Assembly (NCBI GenBank): GCA_951813395.1 | Contig: OX638356.1 | Coordinates: forward strand, 2,025,340 to 2,089,339 | Source of the DNA: Longimicrobiales bacterium | GTDB lineage: Bacteria; Gemmatimonadota; Gemmatimonadetes; Longimicrobiales; Gaopeijiaceae | DNA: 64,000 nt | Direction: 5' to 3' | Shown: positions 1 through 8,564 of the stretch, one piece after another | Layout of the letters: each line of letters opens with the position of its first letter | How positions within the stretch are numbered: position 1 is the first letter of the stretch | Translations under genes and position numbers: made by a program | Notes under the pieces: model-generated | Seen by the model: only the letters and a program-made list of their open reading frames with translations | Database searches by the model: none | Told to the model about the DNA's origin: nothing

Positions 1-172
1 CATACCGTTCTCCACGATGATTGAGCGATTCCCCGACCGGGTCATCGAACTGGCAGTCCGCGGAATGCTCCCGAAGAACAAGCTGGGTCGGGTCATGCGC
101 AGGAAACTCCGGGTCTACCCGGGCGCACGGCACCCACATCAGGGCCAGAGCCCGAAACCCCTGGAAATCTGA
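1..172 (+). CDS. rplM: 50S ribosomal protein L13, C-terminal end (partial)
   Basis: The window opens inside this gene; reading from base 2 gives 56 residues and a TGA at 170-172. The visible part has the L13 C-terminal pattern: an [20 protein letters not shown] stretch, then [14 protein letters not shown]13 is an early-assembly protein of the large ribosomal subunit. The rpsI gene follows 17 bases later, the usual rplM-rpsI pair, which supports the call despite truncation. The start lies outside the window. Confidence 0.93.
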   Translation, partial: IPFSTMIERFPDRVIELAVRGMLPKNKLGRVMRRKLRVYPGARHPHQGQSPKPLEI

Positions 173-189
173 TCCCCCACGGAGTCACA

Positions 190-585
190 ATGGCCAGCAA
201 CCAGCCGATACAAGCGGTGGGGCGCAGGAAGACCAGCGTTGCCCGCGTAGTCCTCCGTCCGGGGCATGGACTCTGGTCCATCAACGGACGCGAACTCGAC
301 GACTACTTCCCGAGGCCCGCGCACCGGATGCGGATCGAGGACCCGCTGCGCGTGGCCGGCTCGGAGGGCAGCCTGGACGTGAATGTGCGAGTTCGCGGCG
401 GCGGACTTACCGGCCAGGCCGACGCGATCCGTTTGGGCGTGGCGAGGGCTCTGGTTGCGCAGGATGAGGAAGTCCGGTCGATGATGCGCGAAAGCGGTCT
501 GCTGACCCGGGACGCACGCAAGGTCGAGCGCAAGAAGCCGGGCCGTCCCAAGGCCCGCAAGCGCTTCCAGTTCAGCAAGCGATAG
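190..585 (+). CDS. rpsI: 30S ribosomal protein S9
   Basis: The 131-residue protein has the usual S9 length. The N-terminal GRRKTSVARV motif, the central GGGLTGQADAIRLGVARAL stretch and the basic tail ending in KRFQFSKR are S9 hallmarks; the C-terminal lysine/arginine reaches toward the P-site tRNA in known ribosomes. The ATG start follows a GGAG-type site (CACGGAGTC). It sits between rplM and rpsB, and the three are probably cotranscribed. Confidence 0.97.
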   Translation: MASNQPIQAVGRRKTSVARVVLRPGHGLWSINGRELDDYFPRPAHRMRIEDPLRVAGSEGSLDVNVRVRGGGLTGQADAIRLGVARALVAQDEEVRSMMRESGLLTRDARKVERKKPGRPKARKRFQFSKR

Positions 586-598
586 GCGGCGCATTCGA

Positions 599-1489
599 AT
601 GAATCCAGAGGCAAATGCGGTGGGACTGGCCGAGTTGCTCGACGCTGGTGTCCATTTCGGCCACCAGACCCGGCGTTGGAACCCCAAGATGCGTCCGTTC
701 ATCTTCGGAGAGCGCAACGGGATCCACATCATCGACCTGCGCAAGACGCTGGATCGCCTCTCGGAGGCCAGGGACGCCGTGCGCAGGGTGGTGCTGAAGG
801 GAGAGAAGGTCCTCTTTCTCTCGACCAAGCGGCAACTGCGGCAGATCATCGAGGAGGAAGCGACCCGATGCGGCGCGCTGTACGTGACCGAACGCTGGCT
901 CGGGGGCATGCTGACCAACTTCCAGACGATACGCCGCCAGATTCGGCGAATGAAGGAGCTGGAGCGGGGCCAGGAAGAGAACGCGTTTGAATTCTATACC
1001 AAGAAGGAACGTCTTCTGCTCGAGCGGGAACGGTCCAAGCTCGAGAAGTACTTCATTGGCGTTCGCGACATGGTGCGGTTGCCCGGCGCCGTTTTCGTCG
1101 TCGACGCGAAGCGCGAGATCATCGGTGTGCGGGAGGCCCATCGGCTCGGGATTCCCGTGATCTCCATCGCGGACACGAACGTCGACCCCGAGTTCATCGA
1201 CTATCCCATCCCCGGAAACGACGACGCGATCCGCTCCGTGAGCCTGATCGCGGGTGAGATCGCGGATGCGATCGAGACGGCGCGGCGGGAGGTGCCCGAC
1301 GAACAGCTGCGGCGGCAGGCGGAACTCGAAGCCACCACCTACTCGACCGAGACCGGTGAGAAGTCCGCGGACGTCAGGGAAGTGAGGCGTCGGCCTCGCC
1401 GCCGCCGGCCGCGTCCCGAGGCCATCGCGCAGGTGCGAAAGTCCGGCGACGGCGAAGCGGGCTCCAAGCCCGGTGGCGCCGCGGAATAG
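599..1489 (+). CDS. rpsB: 30S ribosomal protein S2
   Basis: The first ~230 residues of this 296-residue protein are canonical S2: LLDAGVHFGHQTRRWNPKM near the N-terminus, then TERWLGGMLTNFQTI, and PVISIADTNVDP. The last ~60 residues form a basic extension rich in Arg (near residues 260-280) that is longer than in E. coli S2. Only 13 bases separate it from rpsI, and tsf follows, the near-universal rpsB-tsf order. Confidence 0.97.
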   Translation: MNPEANAVGLAELLDAGVHFGHQTRRWNPKMRPFIFGERNGIHIIDLRKTLDRLSEARDAVRRVVLKGEKVLFLSTKRQLRQIIEEEATRCGALYVTERWLGGMLTNFQTIRRQIRRMKELERGQEENAFEFYTKKERLLLERERSKLEKYFIGVRDMVRLPGAVFVVDAKREIIGVREAHRLGIPVISIADTNVDPEFIDYPIPGNDDAIRSVSLIAGEIADAIETARREVPDEQLRRQAELEATTYSTETGEKSADVREVRRRPRRRRPRPEAIAQVRKSGDGEAGSKPGGAAE

Positions 1490-1556
1490 AGCGGCTGAGG
1501 TCCTTGCGAGCGCTCCGCGCGGCATGGCCCGTGACGCGGCCCAGGGAAACCCGAAA

Positions 1557-2150
1557 ATGACGATTGGCGCGAAACTGGTAAAGGAACTCCGCGACCGGAC
1601 GGGAGCGGGGATGATGGATTGCAAGCGCGCGCTGCAGGAGACCGGCGCCGACATCGAGGCCGCCATCGACCTGCTGCGCAGCAAGGGGGAGGCGAAGGCC
1701 GCAAAGCGGGCGGATCGGGCTGTCAACGAAGGGGTCGTGGCCAGCTACATTCACCATGGCGGGCGCATCGGCGTCCTGGTGGAACTCAACTGCGAGACCG
1801 ACTTCGTGGCCAACACGGACGAATTCAGGACGGTCGCGCGGGACATCGCAATGCACGTGGCCGCATCCGATCCGCTGGCCGTCGCGATCGAGGACGTCGA
1901 CTCGGCTGTCGTGGAGCGGGAGCGCAGGATCTTTGCCGAACAGGTCGCCCGCGAGGGGAAGCCCGAACACATTCGGGATCGCATCGTGAACGGCAAGATG
2001 GCCAAGTTCTTCAGGCAGAGCGTTCTGTTGGAACAGGCCTTCGTCAAGGATCCGGACAAGAGCGTCGGTGATCTGATCACCGAGACGTCCGCCAGGACCG
2101 GCGAAAAGGTGAGAGTTGCACGCTTTGCGCGCTTCAGGATCGGAGGATAG
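1557..2150 (+). CDS. tsf: Elongation factor Ts
   Basis: EF-Ts is the nucleotide exchange factor for EF-Tu. From the ATG at 1557 the protein has 197 residues, matching the short EF-Ts type seen in Thermus and cyanobacteria rather than the ~283-residue E. coli form. The N-terminal UBA-like segment (VKELRDRTGAGMMDCKRAL) and the CETDFVAN motif that inserts into EF-Tu are both present. The frame is open back to 1473, inside rpsB, but the added residues do not resemble EF-Ts, so 1557 is preferred. Confidence 0.96.
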   Translation: MTIGAKLVKELRDRTGAGMMDCKRALQETGADIEAAIDLLRSKGEAKAAKRADRAVNEGVVASYIHHGGRIGVLVELNCETDFVANTDEFRTVARDIAMHVAASDPLAVAIEDVDSAVVERERRIFAEQVAREGKPEHIRDRIVNGKMAKFFRQSVLLEQAFVKDPDKSVGDLITETSARTGEKVRVARFARFRIGG

Positions 2151-2222
2151 GGGTTTGAAGGAGGCGTCGCGGACCGTGCGCGGGTTGCGCTTCGGGTCCA
2201 CGAACCGACCGGAACCTGCGGC

Positions 2223-2945
2223 GTGAGCGACCGGAGGAGTCCGGGCTACGGCCGCGTACTCCTGAAGCTCTCCGGCGAGGCTCTCGCGGGATCGCGCGGC
2301 TTCGGCATCGACCCGAAGACCGTCGAGGGCATCGCCGACGAGATCCGTGCAATCCACGATGTGGGAGTATCGCTGGGGCTTGTCATCGGGGGCGGCAACA
2401 TCGTGCGCGGCGCCATCGCCAGTCAGCGCGGAATGGACAGGGTTTCCGCGGACTACATGGGGATGCTCGCCACGATCATGAATGCGCTGGCGGTGCAGGA
2501 TCTGCTCGAAAAGAGGGCCATCGAGACCCGCGTCATGACGGCGATCCGGATGCCGCAGCTGGCGGAGCCGTACATCCGGCGCAGGGCGCTTCGGCACATG
2601 GAGAAGGGGAGAATCGTCATCTTCGCCGGAGGTACCGGGAATCCCTACTTCTCCACCGACACCGCGGCGGTCCTGCGGGCGATCGAGATGGATGCGGACG
2701 TGGTCATCAAGGCCACGAAGGTCGAGGGTGTGTACAGTGCGGATCCCGTGCGCGATCCGGAGGCCGAGTTCATCCCGGAAATCTCGTACCACGAGGTCGT
2801 CACGCGTGATCTGCGGGTCATGGACGCAGCGGCGGTGTCCCTCTGCCGCGAGAACGACCTCCCGATCATCGTGCTCAACCTCGACGATCAGGGAGCGGTC
2901 CGCAGAGCGATTCAGGGTCAGCGAGTCGGAACGCTGGTATCTTAG
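2223..2945 (+). CDS. pyrH: UMP kinase
   Basis: UMP kinase of the amino-acid-kinase fold phosphorylates UMP to UDP for pyrimidine nucleotide supply. The 240-residue product has the N-terminal [11 protein letters not shown], the GGGNIVRG glycine loop, the [16 protein letters not shown] segment and a C-terminal [13 protein letters not shown]. The GTG start lies about 70 bases after tsf. The tsf-pyrH-frr order is common across bacteria and couples translation factors to nucleotide synthesis. Confidence 0.97.
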   Translation: MSDRRSPGYGRVLLKLSGEALAGSRGFGIDPKTVEGIADEIRAIHDVGVSLGLVIGGGNIVRGAIASQRGMDRVSADYMGMLATIMNALAVQDLLEKRAIETRVMTAIRMPQLAEPYIRRRALRHMEKGRIVIFAGGTGNPYFSTDTAAVLRAIEMDADVVIKATKVEGVYSADPVRDPEAEFIPEISYHEVVTRDLRVMDAAAVSLCRENDLPIIVLNLDDQGAVRRAIQGQRVGTLVS

Positions 2946-2986
2946 TTCACGGGAATCACTGTCGTACCGCTTGGAAGGAGCACGGC

Positions 2987-3538
2987 GTGACACTGGTGGA
3001 CGAAACGAAGAGCAGAATGGACGCTGCCGTGGCGGCGATCCGCCGCGAATTCGAGACGGTGCGCACCGGCAAGGCCGTTCCGTCGATCCTCGACTCCGTC
3101 CGGGTCAATGCATATGGCAGCCGGATGCCGCTGAACCAGGTGTCGACGGTGAACGCCCCGGACCCGTCTCTGCTGGTCGTGCAGCCCTTTGACCCGTCCC
3201 TGATCGGGCCGATCGAAAAGGCGGTGCTGACGGCCGGTCTGGGACTCAACCCCTCCAATGACGGCGCCATCATCCGGGTGCCGATTCCGCCCCTCAGCGA
3301 GGAGCGTCGCAAGCAGTACGTGAGGCTTCTGCATAAAATGGCCGAGGAGGGCCGCGTGTCGGCAAGGCATGCGAGGCAAGCGGCGAACGACCGTGTGAAG
3401 GCGAGGCTGCGGGCGAATGAGGTGGGCGAGGACGAAGCGCGCCGCACCATGGCCGAAGTTCAAAGTCTCACTAACGAATGCGTCGGCAGGATCGATCACC
3501 TTCTTTCCGTCAAGGAAAAGGAGGTGATGGCGATCTGA
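2987..3538 (+). CDS. frr: Ribosome recycling factor
   Basis: RRF splits post-termination ribosomes together with EF-G. Its 183 residues match the family length. The N-terminal MDAAVAAIRREFETVRTGKA, the PFDPSLIGPIEKAV stretch and the RVPIPPLSEERRKQYVRL hinge region are characteristic. The start is GTG, preceded by a strong GGAAGGAG site at 2972-2979. It follows pyrH by 41 bases. Confidence 0.97.
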   Translation: MTLVDETKSRMDAAVAAIRREFETVRTGKAVPSILDSVRVNAYGSRMPLNQVSTVNAPDPSLLVVQPFDPSLIGPIEKAVLTAGLGLNPSNDGAIIRVPIPPLSEERRKQYVRLLHKMAEEGRVSARHARQAANDRVKARLRANEVGEDEARRTMAEVQSLTNECVGRIDHLLSVKEKEVMAI

Positions 3539-3574
3539 GGCACTCGACCAGCGCGCTTCCGCTCCAACCGACCC

Positions 3575-4318
3575 ATGGCGGCTGATCCGCTGTCCCTGAT
3601 CAGGGCGAATGGGCGCGTGCCGTGCCACGTGGCGGTCATCATGGATGGCAACGGCCGGTGGGCTTCCAAACGTGGACTTCCCCGGCACGCGGGTCACTGG
3701 GAGGGGATGAAGGCGGTCCGGGAGGCCGTGGAGGGCGCTTGTGCCGCGGGAGTCGAGATCCTGACGCTCTTCGCGTTTTCCACCGAGAACTGGAAGCGGC
3801 CGCAGTCCGAGATCGACGCGCTCATGCAGCTTCTTTGCGCGTACGCCGAATCCGAGCACGAAGACCTCGCCGGCCACGGTGTAGAGGTCCGCGTGTTGGG
3901 CGAGATCTCGCGTCTTGGCTCCGAGGCGCGAGCGGCTGTGGACCTGATCGAGGACGCGACGCGGGATGGGGCCGTGTTGCGGCTCAACCTGATGGTTTCG
4001 TATGGCGGACGGGAGGAAATCGTTCGCGCGGCCGGTCGCCTCGCGGAGCGCGTGCGGGACGGACGCATTGACCCGGAGGCGATCGACGAGGACATGGTTG
4101 AGCGGATGCTGTTCACGCGCGGGCTTCCCGACCCGGACCTTCTTATTCGTACCTCGGGGGAGCTGAGGATCAGCAACTTCCTGCTGTGGCAGATGGCCTA
4201 CACCGAGTTTCACATCGCCTCGGTGCTCTGGCCCGACTTTACGCGAAAGGACCTGTTTGCAGCCATCCTGGACTACCAGCGCCGGGACCGACGATTCGGC
4301 CGGGTCGCCACCCGATGA
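3575..4318 (+). CDS. uppS: Undecaprenyl diphosphate synthase
   Basis: This cis-prenyltransferase builds the C55 lipid carrier used for peptidoglycan and other surface polymers. The 247-residue protein has the catalytic HVAVIMDGNGRWA loop with Asp24, the FAFSTENWKRP motif, and the C-terminal RTSGELRISNFLLWQMAYTE stretch that binds the pyrophosphate. It is followed by cdsA, dxr and rseP, a widely conserved lipid/envelope gene order. Confidence 0.97.
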   Translation: MAADPLSLIRANGRVPCHVAVIMDGNGRWASKRGLPRHAGHWEGMKAVREAVEGACAAGVEILTLFAFSTENWKRPQSEIDALMQLLCAYAESEHEDLAGHGVEVRVLGEISRLGSEARAAVDLIEDATRDGAVLRLNLMVSYGGREEIVRAAGRLAERVRDGRIDPEAIDEDMVERMLFTRGLPDPDLLIRTSGELRISNFLLWQMAYTEFHIASVLWPDFTRKDLFAAILDYQRRDRRFGRVATR

Positions 4319-4340
4319 CCTCCCTGGTGCTCCGCGCGTC

Positions 4341-5216
4341 ATGATTTCGGCCAAACTCCGAGCCAGAATCGCGGTCGCGCTGGTCGGCATCCCGGTGGGC
4401 CTCCTCGCGGTCCATGCCGGCGGCTGGTATCTCGGGGGGCTGCTGGCCGTCGTGGCGGGTGCGGCAACCCTGGAGTTCCATGCGCTGGCGTCCGCCACGG
4501 GTGCGCGTCCAGTCGGCTGGCTGGGCGTGCCAGCGGCATCGATCCTTGTGCTCCTGGCCGCGTACGAACCGACATTCGGCGCCTGGGCGGACCGTGCGCT
4601 CGTGCTGGTGCTGGCGCTGTTGTTGGCGACCCTGGTCGTCGCCGTGTCCCGGCGCAGCACTGCGGACGCACCGCTGTTCTCGGTGGCGGCGACGGTCGCG
4701 GGGGTGCTCTACACCGGCGGAACCCTCGCCTTCGCGGTGCTGCTGCGCCACCTTCCCGATGCCGTGGCGACGGGTTCCCACGACCCCCTGGAGGGACGGC
4801 TGCTGGTGTTGTACCCGCTCGTCGTGATCTGGTGCTCGGACTCTGCCGCGTACTTCGCCGGCAAGCGTTTCGGACGCACCAGGATGGCGCCGCGGGTCAG
4901 TCCCGGGAAGACGGTGGAGGGCGGGGTGGCCGGGCTGGTCGCGGCCGTCGTGGCCGGAGCCCTGGCCGGATTTGTCATGCGCGATCTCGCCACCTTCCCG
5001 GTGGCGCCGATCGTCGGGGCTCTTGTCGGCCTTGCCCTGGGCGTCGGAGGCCAGTTGGGCGACCTTGCCGAGTCACTGCTCAAGCGCGAGGCCGGTGTCA
5101 AGGACTCGGGCACGCTGCTGCCGGGTCATGGAGGCGTGCTCGACCGATTCGACGCGCTCTTTCTGAGCCTGCCGCTGGCGTACGTCCTGCTCCTGTTGAC
5201 GCGAACGGCCGGATGA
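4341..5216 (+). CDS. cdsA: Phosphatidate cytidylyltransferase
   Basis: CdsA makes CDP-diacylglycerol from phosphatidate and CTP, the branch point of phospholipid synthesis, in the inner membrane. The 291-residue protein is mostly hydrophobic helices. The C-terminal signature is intact: SLLKREAGVKDSGTLLPGHG followed by GVLDRFDAL. The ATG at 4341 is preferred over an upstream in-frame TTG at 4257 inside uppS because residues from there on look like a normal CdsA N-terminus. Confidence 0.95.
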   Translation: MISAKLRARIAVALVGIPVGLLAVHAGGWYLGGLLAVVAGAATLEFHALASATGARPVGWLGVPAASILVLLAAYEPTFGAWADRALVLVLALLLATLVVAVSRRSTADAPLFSVAATVAGVLYTGGTLAFAVLLRHLPDAVATGSHDPLEGRLLVLYPLVVIWCSDSAAYFAGKRFGRTRMAPRVSPGKTVEGGVAGLVAAVVAGALAGFVMRDLATFPVAPIVGALVGLALGVGGQLGDLAESLLKREAGVKDSGTLLPGHGGVLDRFDALFLSLPLAYVLLLLTRTAG

Positions 5217-5223
5217 CGGGTCC

Positions 5224-6381
5224 GTGAAGCGCATCGCTCTCCTGGGAGCGACGGGCTCGGTGGGCCGTTCTACGCTCTCCGTGATACGACGCCATCCCGA
5301 ACGGTTCAGCGTGGTGGCGCTTTCCGCGCGGCGTTCGGTCGCCGCGTTGGAGGCCTTGGCGGCCGAATTCGGGGCGCGGCATTTGGCGCTGGCCGAACCT
5401 GGAGCCCTGGATGAGCGTCCGGATCTTGCGGCCGCAGGATGGCGCTCGGGCGCCGACCGGATCGTGGAGCTCGCCAGGCGGGGAGATGTCGACATTGTGG
5501 TGAACGCGGTCGTCGGCGCGGCGGGTCTGCGTCCCACCATCGCCGCCCTGGAAGCCGGGAAGCGATGCGCCCTCGCCAACAAGGAGTCGCTGGTGGCGGC
5601 CGGGGACCTCGTCCGTCGGGCAGCCGAGCGGGGCGGCGGCGAACTGGTGCCCGTGGACAGCGAGCATTCCGCGATCCTGCAATGCGTTGGTTCGGCTCGC
5701 CGGGAAGAGATTCAACGGCTGATCCTGACGGCGAGCGGGGGCCCGTTTCGCGGGATGTCCGCCGAAGACCTGGAACGGGCGGACGCCACGAAGGCGCTCC
5801 GGCATCCGACCTGGGACATGGGCGCCAAGATCACGATCGATTCGGCAACGCTCGCGAACAAGGCGCTCGAGGTGATCGAGGCGCACTACCTCTACGGCCT
5901 TCCCTATGATCGCATCGACGTGGTGGTGCATCCGACCTCGATCGTCCACTCGTTCGTGGAGTTCGTCGACGGGTCCGTGCTGGCGCAGATGGGACAGCCC
6001 ACCATGGAGCTCCCGATTCTGCACGCCCTTACGTGGCCGCGGCGGCCGCCGGATCCGGCGCTCCGCAGCTTCGATCCGTTCAAGGCTTCGCCGCTGGTCT
6101 TCGAGCCCGTTGATGAAGCGTGCTTCCCGCTCTTCCGGCTGGGAGTGGATGCAGGTCGCGCCGGCGGCACCGCCCCGGCCGTGTTCAACGCTGCGAACGA
6201 GGTGGCCGTTGAAGCATTCTTGAAGGGAATCGTTAGCTTCACCGGTATTGCGAAGGTTGTCGAGGCCGCGCTGGGAGCATTGGAGGGCACGGTGGCGGCG
6301 ACGCTTGAAGAGGTGCTCAGGGCGGACCGGGCTGCGCGGAGCCGGGCGGCCGCCGAGGTGGAAAGGATGATTCGCGCATGA
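5224..6381 (+). CDS. dxr: 1-deoxy-D-xylulose 5-phosphate reductoisomerase
   Basis: DXR catalyses the NADPH-dependent second step of the MEP isoprenoid pathway and is the target of fosmidomycin. The 385-residue product has the N-terminal LLGATGSVGRSTL nucleotide-binding loop, ALANKESLVAAGDLV, the metal-binding PVDSEHSAILQ, and SGGPFRG near the middle. GTG start, seven bases after cdsA. It supplies isoprenoid precursors that uppS, two genes upstream, elongates. Confidence 0.97.
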   Translation: MKRIALLGATGSVGRSTLSVIRRHPERFSVVALSARRSVAALEALAAEFGARHLALAEPGALDERPDLAAAGWRSGADRIVELARRGDVDIVVNAVVGAAGLRPTIAALEAGKRCALANKESLVAAGDLVRRAAERGGGELVPVDSEHSAILQCVGSARREEIQRLILTASGGPFRGMSAEDLERADATKALRHPTWDMGAKITIDSATLANKALEVIEAHYLYGLPYDRIDVVVHPTSIVHSFVEFVDGSVLAQMGQPTMELPILHALTWPRRPPDPALRSFDPFKASPLVFEPVDEACFPLFRLGVDAGRAGGTAPAVFNAANEVAVEAFLKGIVSFTGIAKVVEAALGALEGTVAATLEEVLRADRAARSRAAAEVERMIRA

Positions 6382-7724
6382 CGCTACTGGCCGTTCTGGT
6401 TCTGCTCGGTGTGCTGATCTTCGTGCACGAACTGGGCCATTTCTGGGCTGCGAAGTCTGTTGGGGTCGCGGTCGAGCGTTTTTCGATCGGCCTCGGTCCG
6501 CGCGTGTGGGGGTTTCGCAAGGGCGACACGGACTACGTGCTCTCGGCGATCCCGCTGGGTGGATACGTCAAGATGCAGGGAATGGAGGACGAGGTCCTGG
6601 ATCACCTGGAGGGTGGTGCGCGCAAGGCTCCCAGGAGGCCGGGCTCCGGCGACTTCGACGCGCGACCGGTCTGGGCGCGTGCCGTTGTCATTTCCGCGGG
6701 CGTGGCCATGAACATGCTCTTCGCCTTCTTCCTTTATGCGCTGGTGGCGGCCGCGTGGGGGCTCCAGGAAACGGCCGTCACCCGGGTCATGGATGTGGAC
6801 GAGAGCACGCTGCCGCCCGGGGCCGAGGCACTGGCCGGGATCGTCCCGGGGGCCGAGATCGTCAGCGTCGGAGCGTCACGCCCCGGTTCCTGGAATGAAA
6901 TCCAGCGGGCGTTCATGGAGAGTGCTACGGGCCCGCTCACCGTTGTCACGGAATCCCCCGGGGGGACCTTCGACATCGTGGTACCCCCGGACGAGGCAGA
7001 CCGTCGCGCACTCGGGCAATCGCTGCAGTACTGGATCGATCCCGTCGTCGGAAATGTCCAGGCCGGAACGCCTGCTGCAGGTGCCGCGATCGAACTGGGC
7101 GACAGGGTTACCCATGTGGCGGGCGTGGCGGTCAGCAGTTGGACGGAAATGACCAGGGAACTCGGCGCGCGTCCGGGGGAACGAGTGGAGATCGGGCTCT
7201 CGCGGGATGACGTGAATCTGATCCGGATCGTGGTGCTCGACGATGTCGAAGGCGAGCGGGCCGGAGAGCGGCGCGGCATGCTGGGGATCCAGCCGTCGCC
7301 ACCGCCGCTCCGCACCGTTTCGCTCGGACTCGGAGAAGCCGTCTCATTCGGCGCGGCGCGGACCACGGAGGTCACCGCGGCCATCCTTCGCTTTCTGCGC
7401 GACCTGGTGACGCTCAACGAGTCGCCGCGGTCGGTTGGCTCCATCGGCACGATCTGGGTGTTCTCCGGGGCCGCCGCAGCCGGGGGGCTCAGCACCTTCC
7501 TGGGCTTCATGGCGTTCTTCAGCATCAATCTCGCCATCCTCAACATGCTGCCCATTCCGCCTCTCGACGGCGGCCACATGGTCTTCCTCGGCATCGAGTT
7601 CGTGCGCGGGGAGAAGCTGGGGGTCAAGCAGCGGGTGCGCTGGGGACAGATCGGTTTCTACGTGATCGTGGGGATCATGGTGTGGGCCTTGGGGAACGAC
7701 GTGCTTCGCCTCTTCGGGCTGTAG
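6378..7724 (+). CDS. rseP: RIP metalloprotease RseP (site-2 protease family)
   Basis: This intramembrane zinc protease cleaves anti-sigma factors or remnant signal peptides. The 448-residue protein has HELGH at residues 17-21 in the first membrane helix, the second zinc motif LDGG around Asp397, and a periplasmic middle region with two PDZ-like segments (roughly residues 125-300). The start overlaps the dxr stop by four bases. Three or four membrane helices are predicted by eye. Confidence 0.94.
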   Translation: MTLLAVLVLLGVLIFVHELGHFWAAKSVGVAVERFSIGLGPRVWGFRKGDTDYVLSAIPLGGYVKMQGMEDEVLDHLEGGARKAPRRPGSGDFDARPVWARAVVISAGVAMNMLFAFFLYALVAAAWGLQETAVTRVMDVDESTLPPGAEALAGIVPGAEIVSVGASRPGSWNEIQRAFMESATGPLTVVTESPGGTFDIVVPPDEADRRALGQSLQYWIDPVVGNVQAGTPAAGAAIELGDRVTHVAGVAVSSWTEMTRELGARPGERVEIGLSRDDVNLIRIVVLDDVEGERAGERRGMLGIQPSPPPLRTVSLGLGEAVSFGAARTTEVTAAILRFLRDLVTLNESPRSVGSIGTIWVFSGAAAAGGLSTFLGFMAFFSINLAILNMLPIPPLDGGHMVFLGIEFVRGEKLGVKQRVRWGQIGFYVIVGIMVWALGNDVLRLFGL

Positions 7725-7738
7725 GACCAGCGCTGCGT

Positions 7739-8560
7739 TCAGAAGAGCGACAGCTGGCGTGGGCCGTTGCGTTCCCGCAATTCCGCCAGATCGAATACCG
7801 GGGTGGGCCGGTCCGGCAGCGCGATTTCGACGAGGCCCTTGAACCCCCTTCTTCCCAACGCGCGTGCGGCCGCAGCCCTGGCCAGGCGGGGCGTGTTCGA
7901 TTCTTCCGACAGGTGGGCGAGAACCACCACCGACAGGCGGGAATCGACGATCTCCGCCAGGAAGTCTGCGGCTGCCTGATTGGAAAGATGACCGTGGCTG
8001 GACGCGATCCTCGCCTTGACCGCGGGTGGGTACCCGGCTGACCACAGCATTCCCTCGTCGTGGTTGGATTCCACGATCAGGGCATCGCATCCTCTCAGGG
8101 CATGCCGGATTTGCACGGTGGGCTTGCCCAGATCCGTAGCGATCCCGAGGCGAAGTCCGGTCGCCGAGTCGGTCACGGCGACCGCAACGGGGTCGGCGGC
8201 GTCGTGGACCGTTATGAACGGATCGATCCGCAGCTGTTCGATGTCCACGGGAAACCCGGCGCGGTAGCTATGGACCACCTCGTTTCCGCGAAACAGCTTT
8301 CGGCAGGCCCGGCGCGTCCCTTCCGTCATCAGTAGAGGGGTGCCGTGCGCGCGTGCGAAGACGCCCGCGCCGCGGGTGTGATCGCCGTGTTCGTGCGTCA
8401 GGACAATGGTCGAGATGGCGGCCGGGTCGACGCCGACCATCGCCAGACGGTTCACGAGCTCGCGTCCGCTGAAGCCCGCGTCGACAAGGACGCGCGTGTC
8501 GCCGGCGGCCACGAGCACCGAGTTCCCCCGGCTCCCGCTTCCCAGAACCGAGAACTGCAT
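7739..8560 (-). CDS. WalJ/YycJ-like metallo-beta-lactamase-fold hydrolase
   Basis: A 273-residue MBL-fold protein. It has the THEHGDH metal motif around residues 55-61, an upstream SGSRGNSVLV strand and a DALIVESNHD motif near the middle, which together are typical of the YycJ/WalJ subgroup of putative nucleases or phosphodiesterases. The substrate is unknown. It is the last gene of a leftward operon, five bases after the GlmU-like gene, and converges with rseP with a gap of only 14 bases and no visible terminator. Confidence 0.85.
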   Translation of the reverse strand: MQFSVLGSGSRGNSVLVAAGDTRVLVDAGFSGRELVNRLAMVGVDPAAISTIVLTHEHGDHTRGAGVFARAHGTPLLMTEGTRRACRKLFRGNEVVHSYRAGFPVDIEQLRIDPFITVHDAADPVAVAVTDSATGLRLGIATDLGKPTVQIRHALRGCDALIVESNHDEGMLWSAGYPPAVKARIASSHGHLSNQAAADFLAEIVDSRLSVVVLAHLSEESNTPRLARAAAARALGRRGFKGLVEIALPDRPTPVFDLAELRERNGPRQLSLF

Positions 8561-8564
8561 GCCG

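Noticed and set aside
1374-2993. Long antisense open frame (539 codons) across tsf and pyrH
   Set aside because: Low-complexity Arg/His/Asp-rich composition typical of GC-rich shadow frames, no family motifs, and it opposes clearly coding genes.
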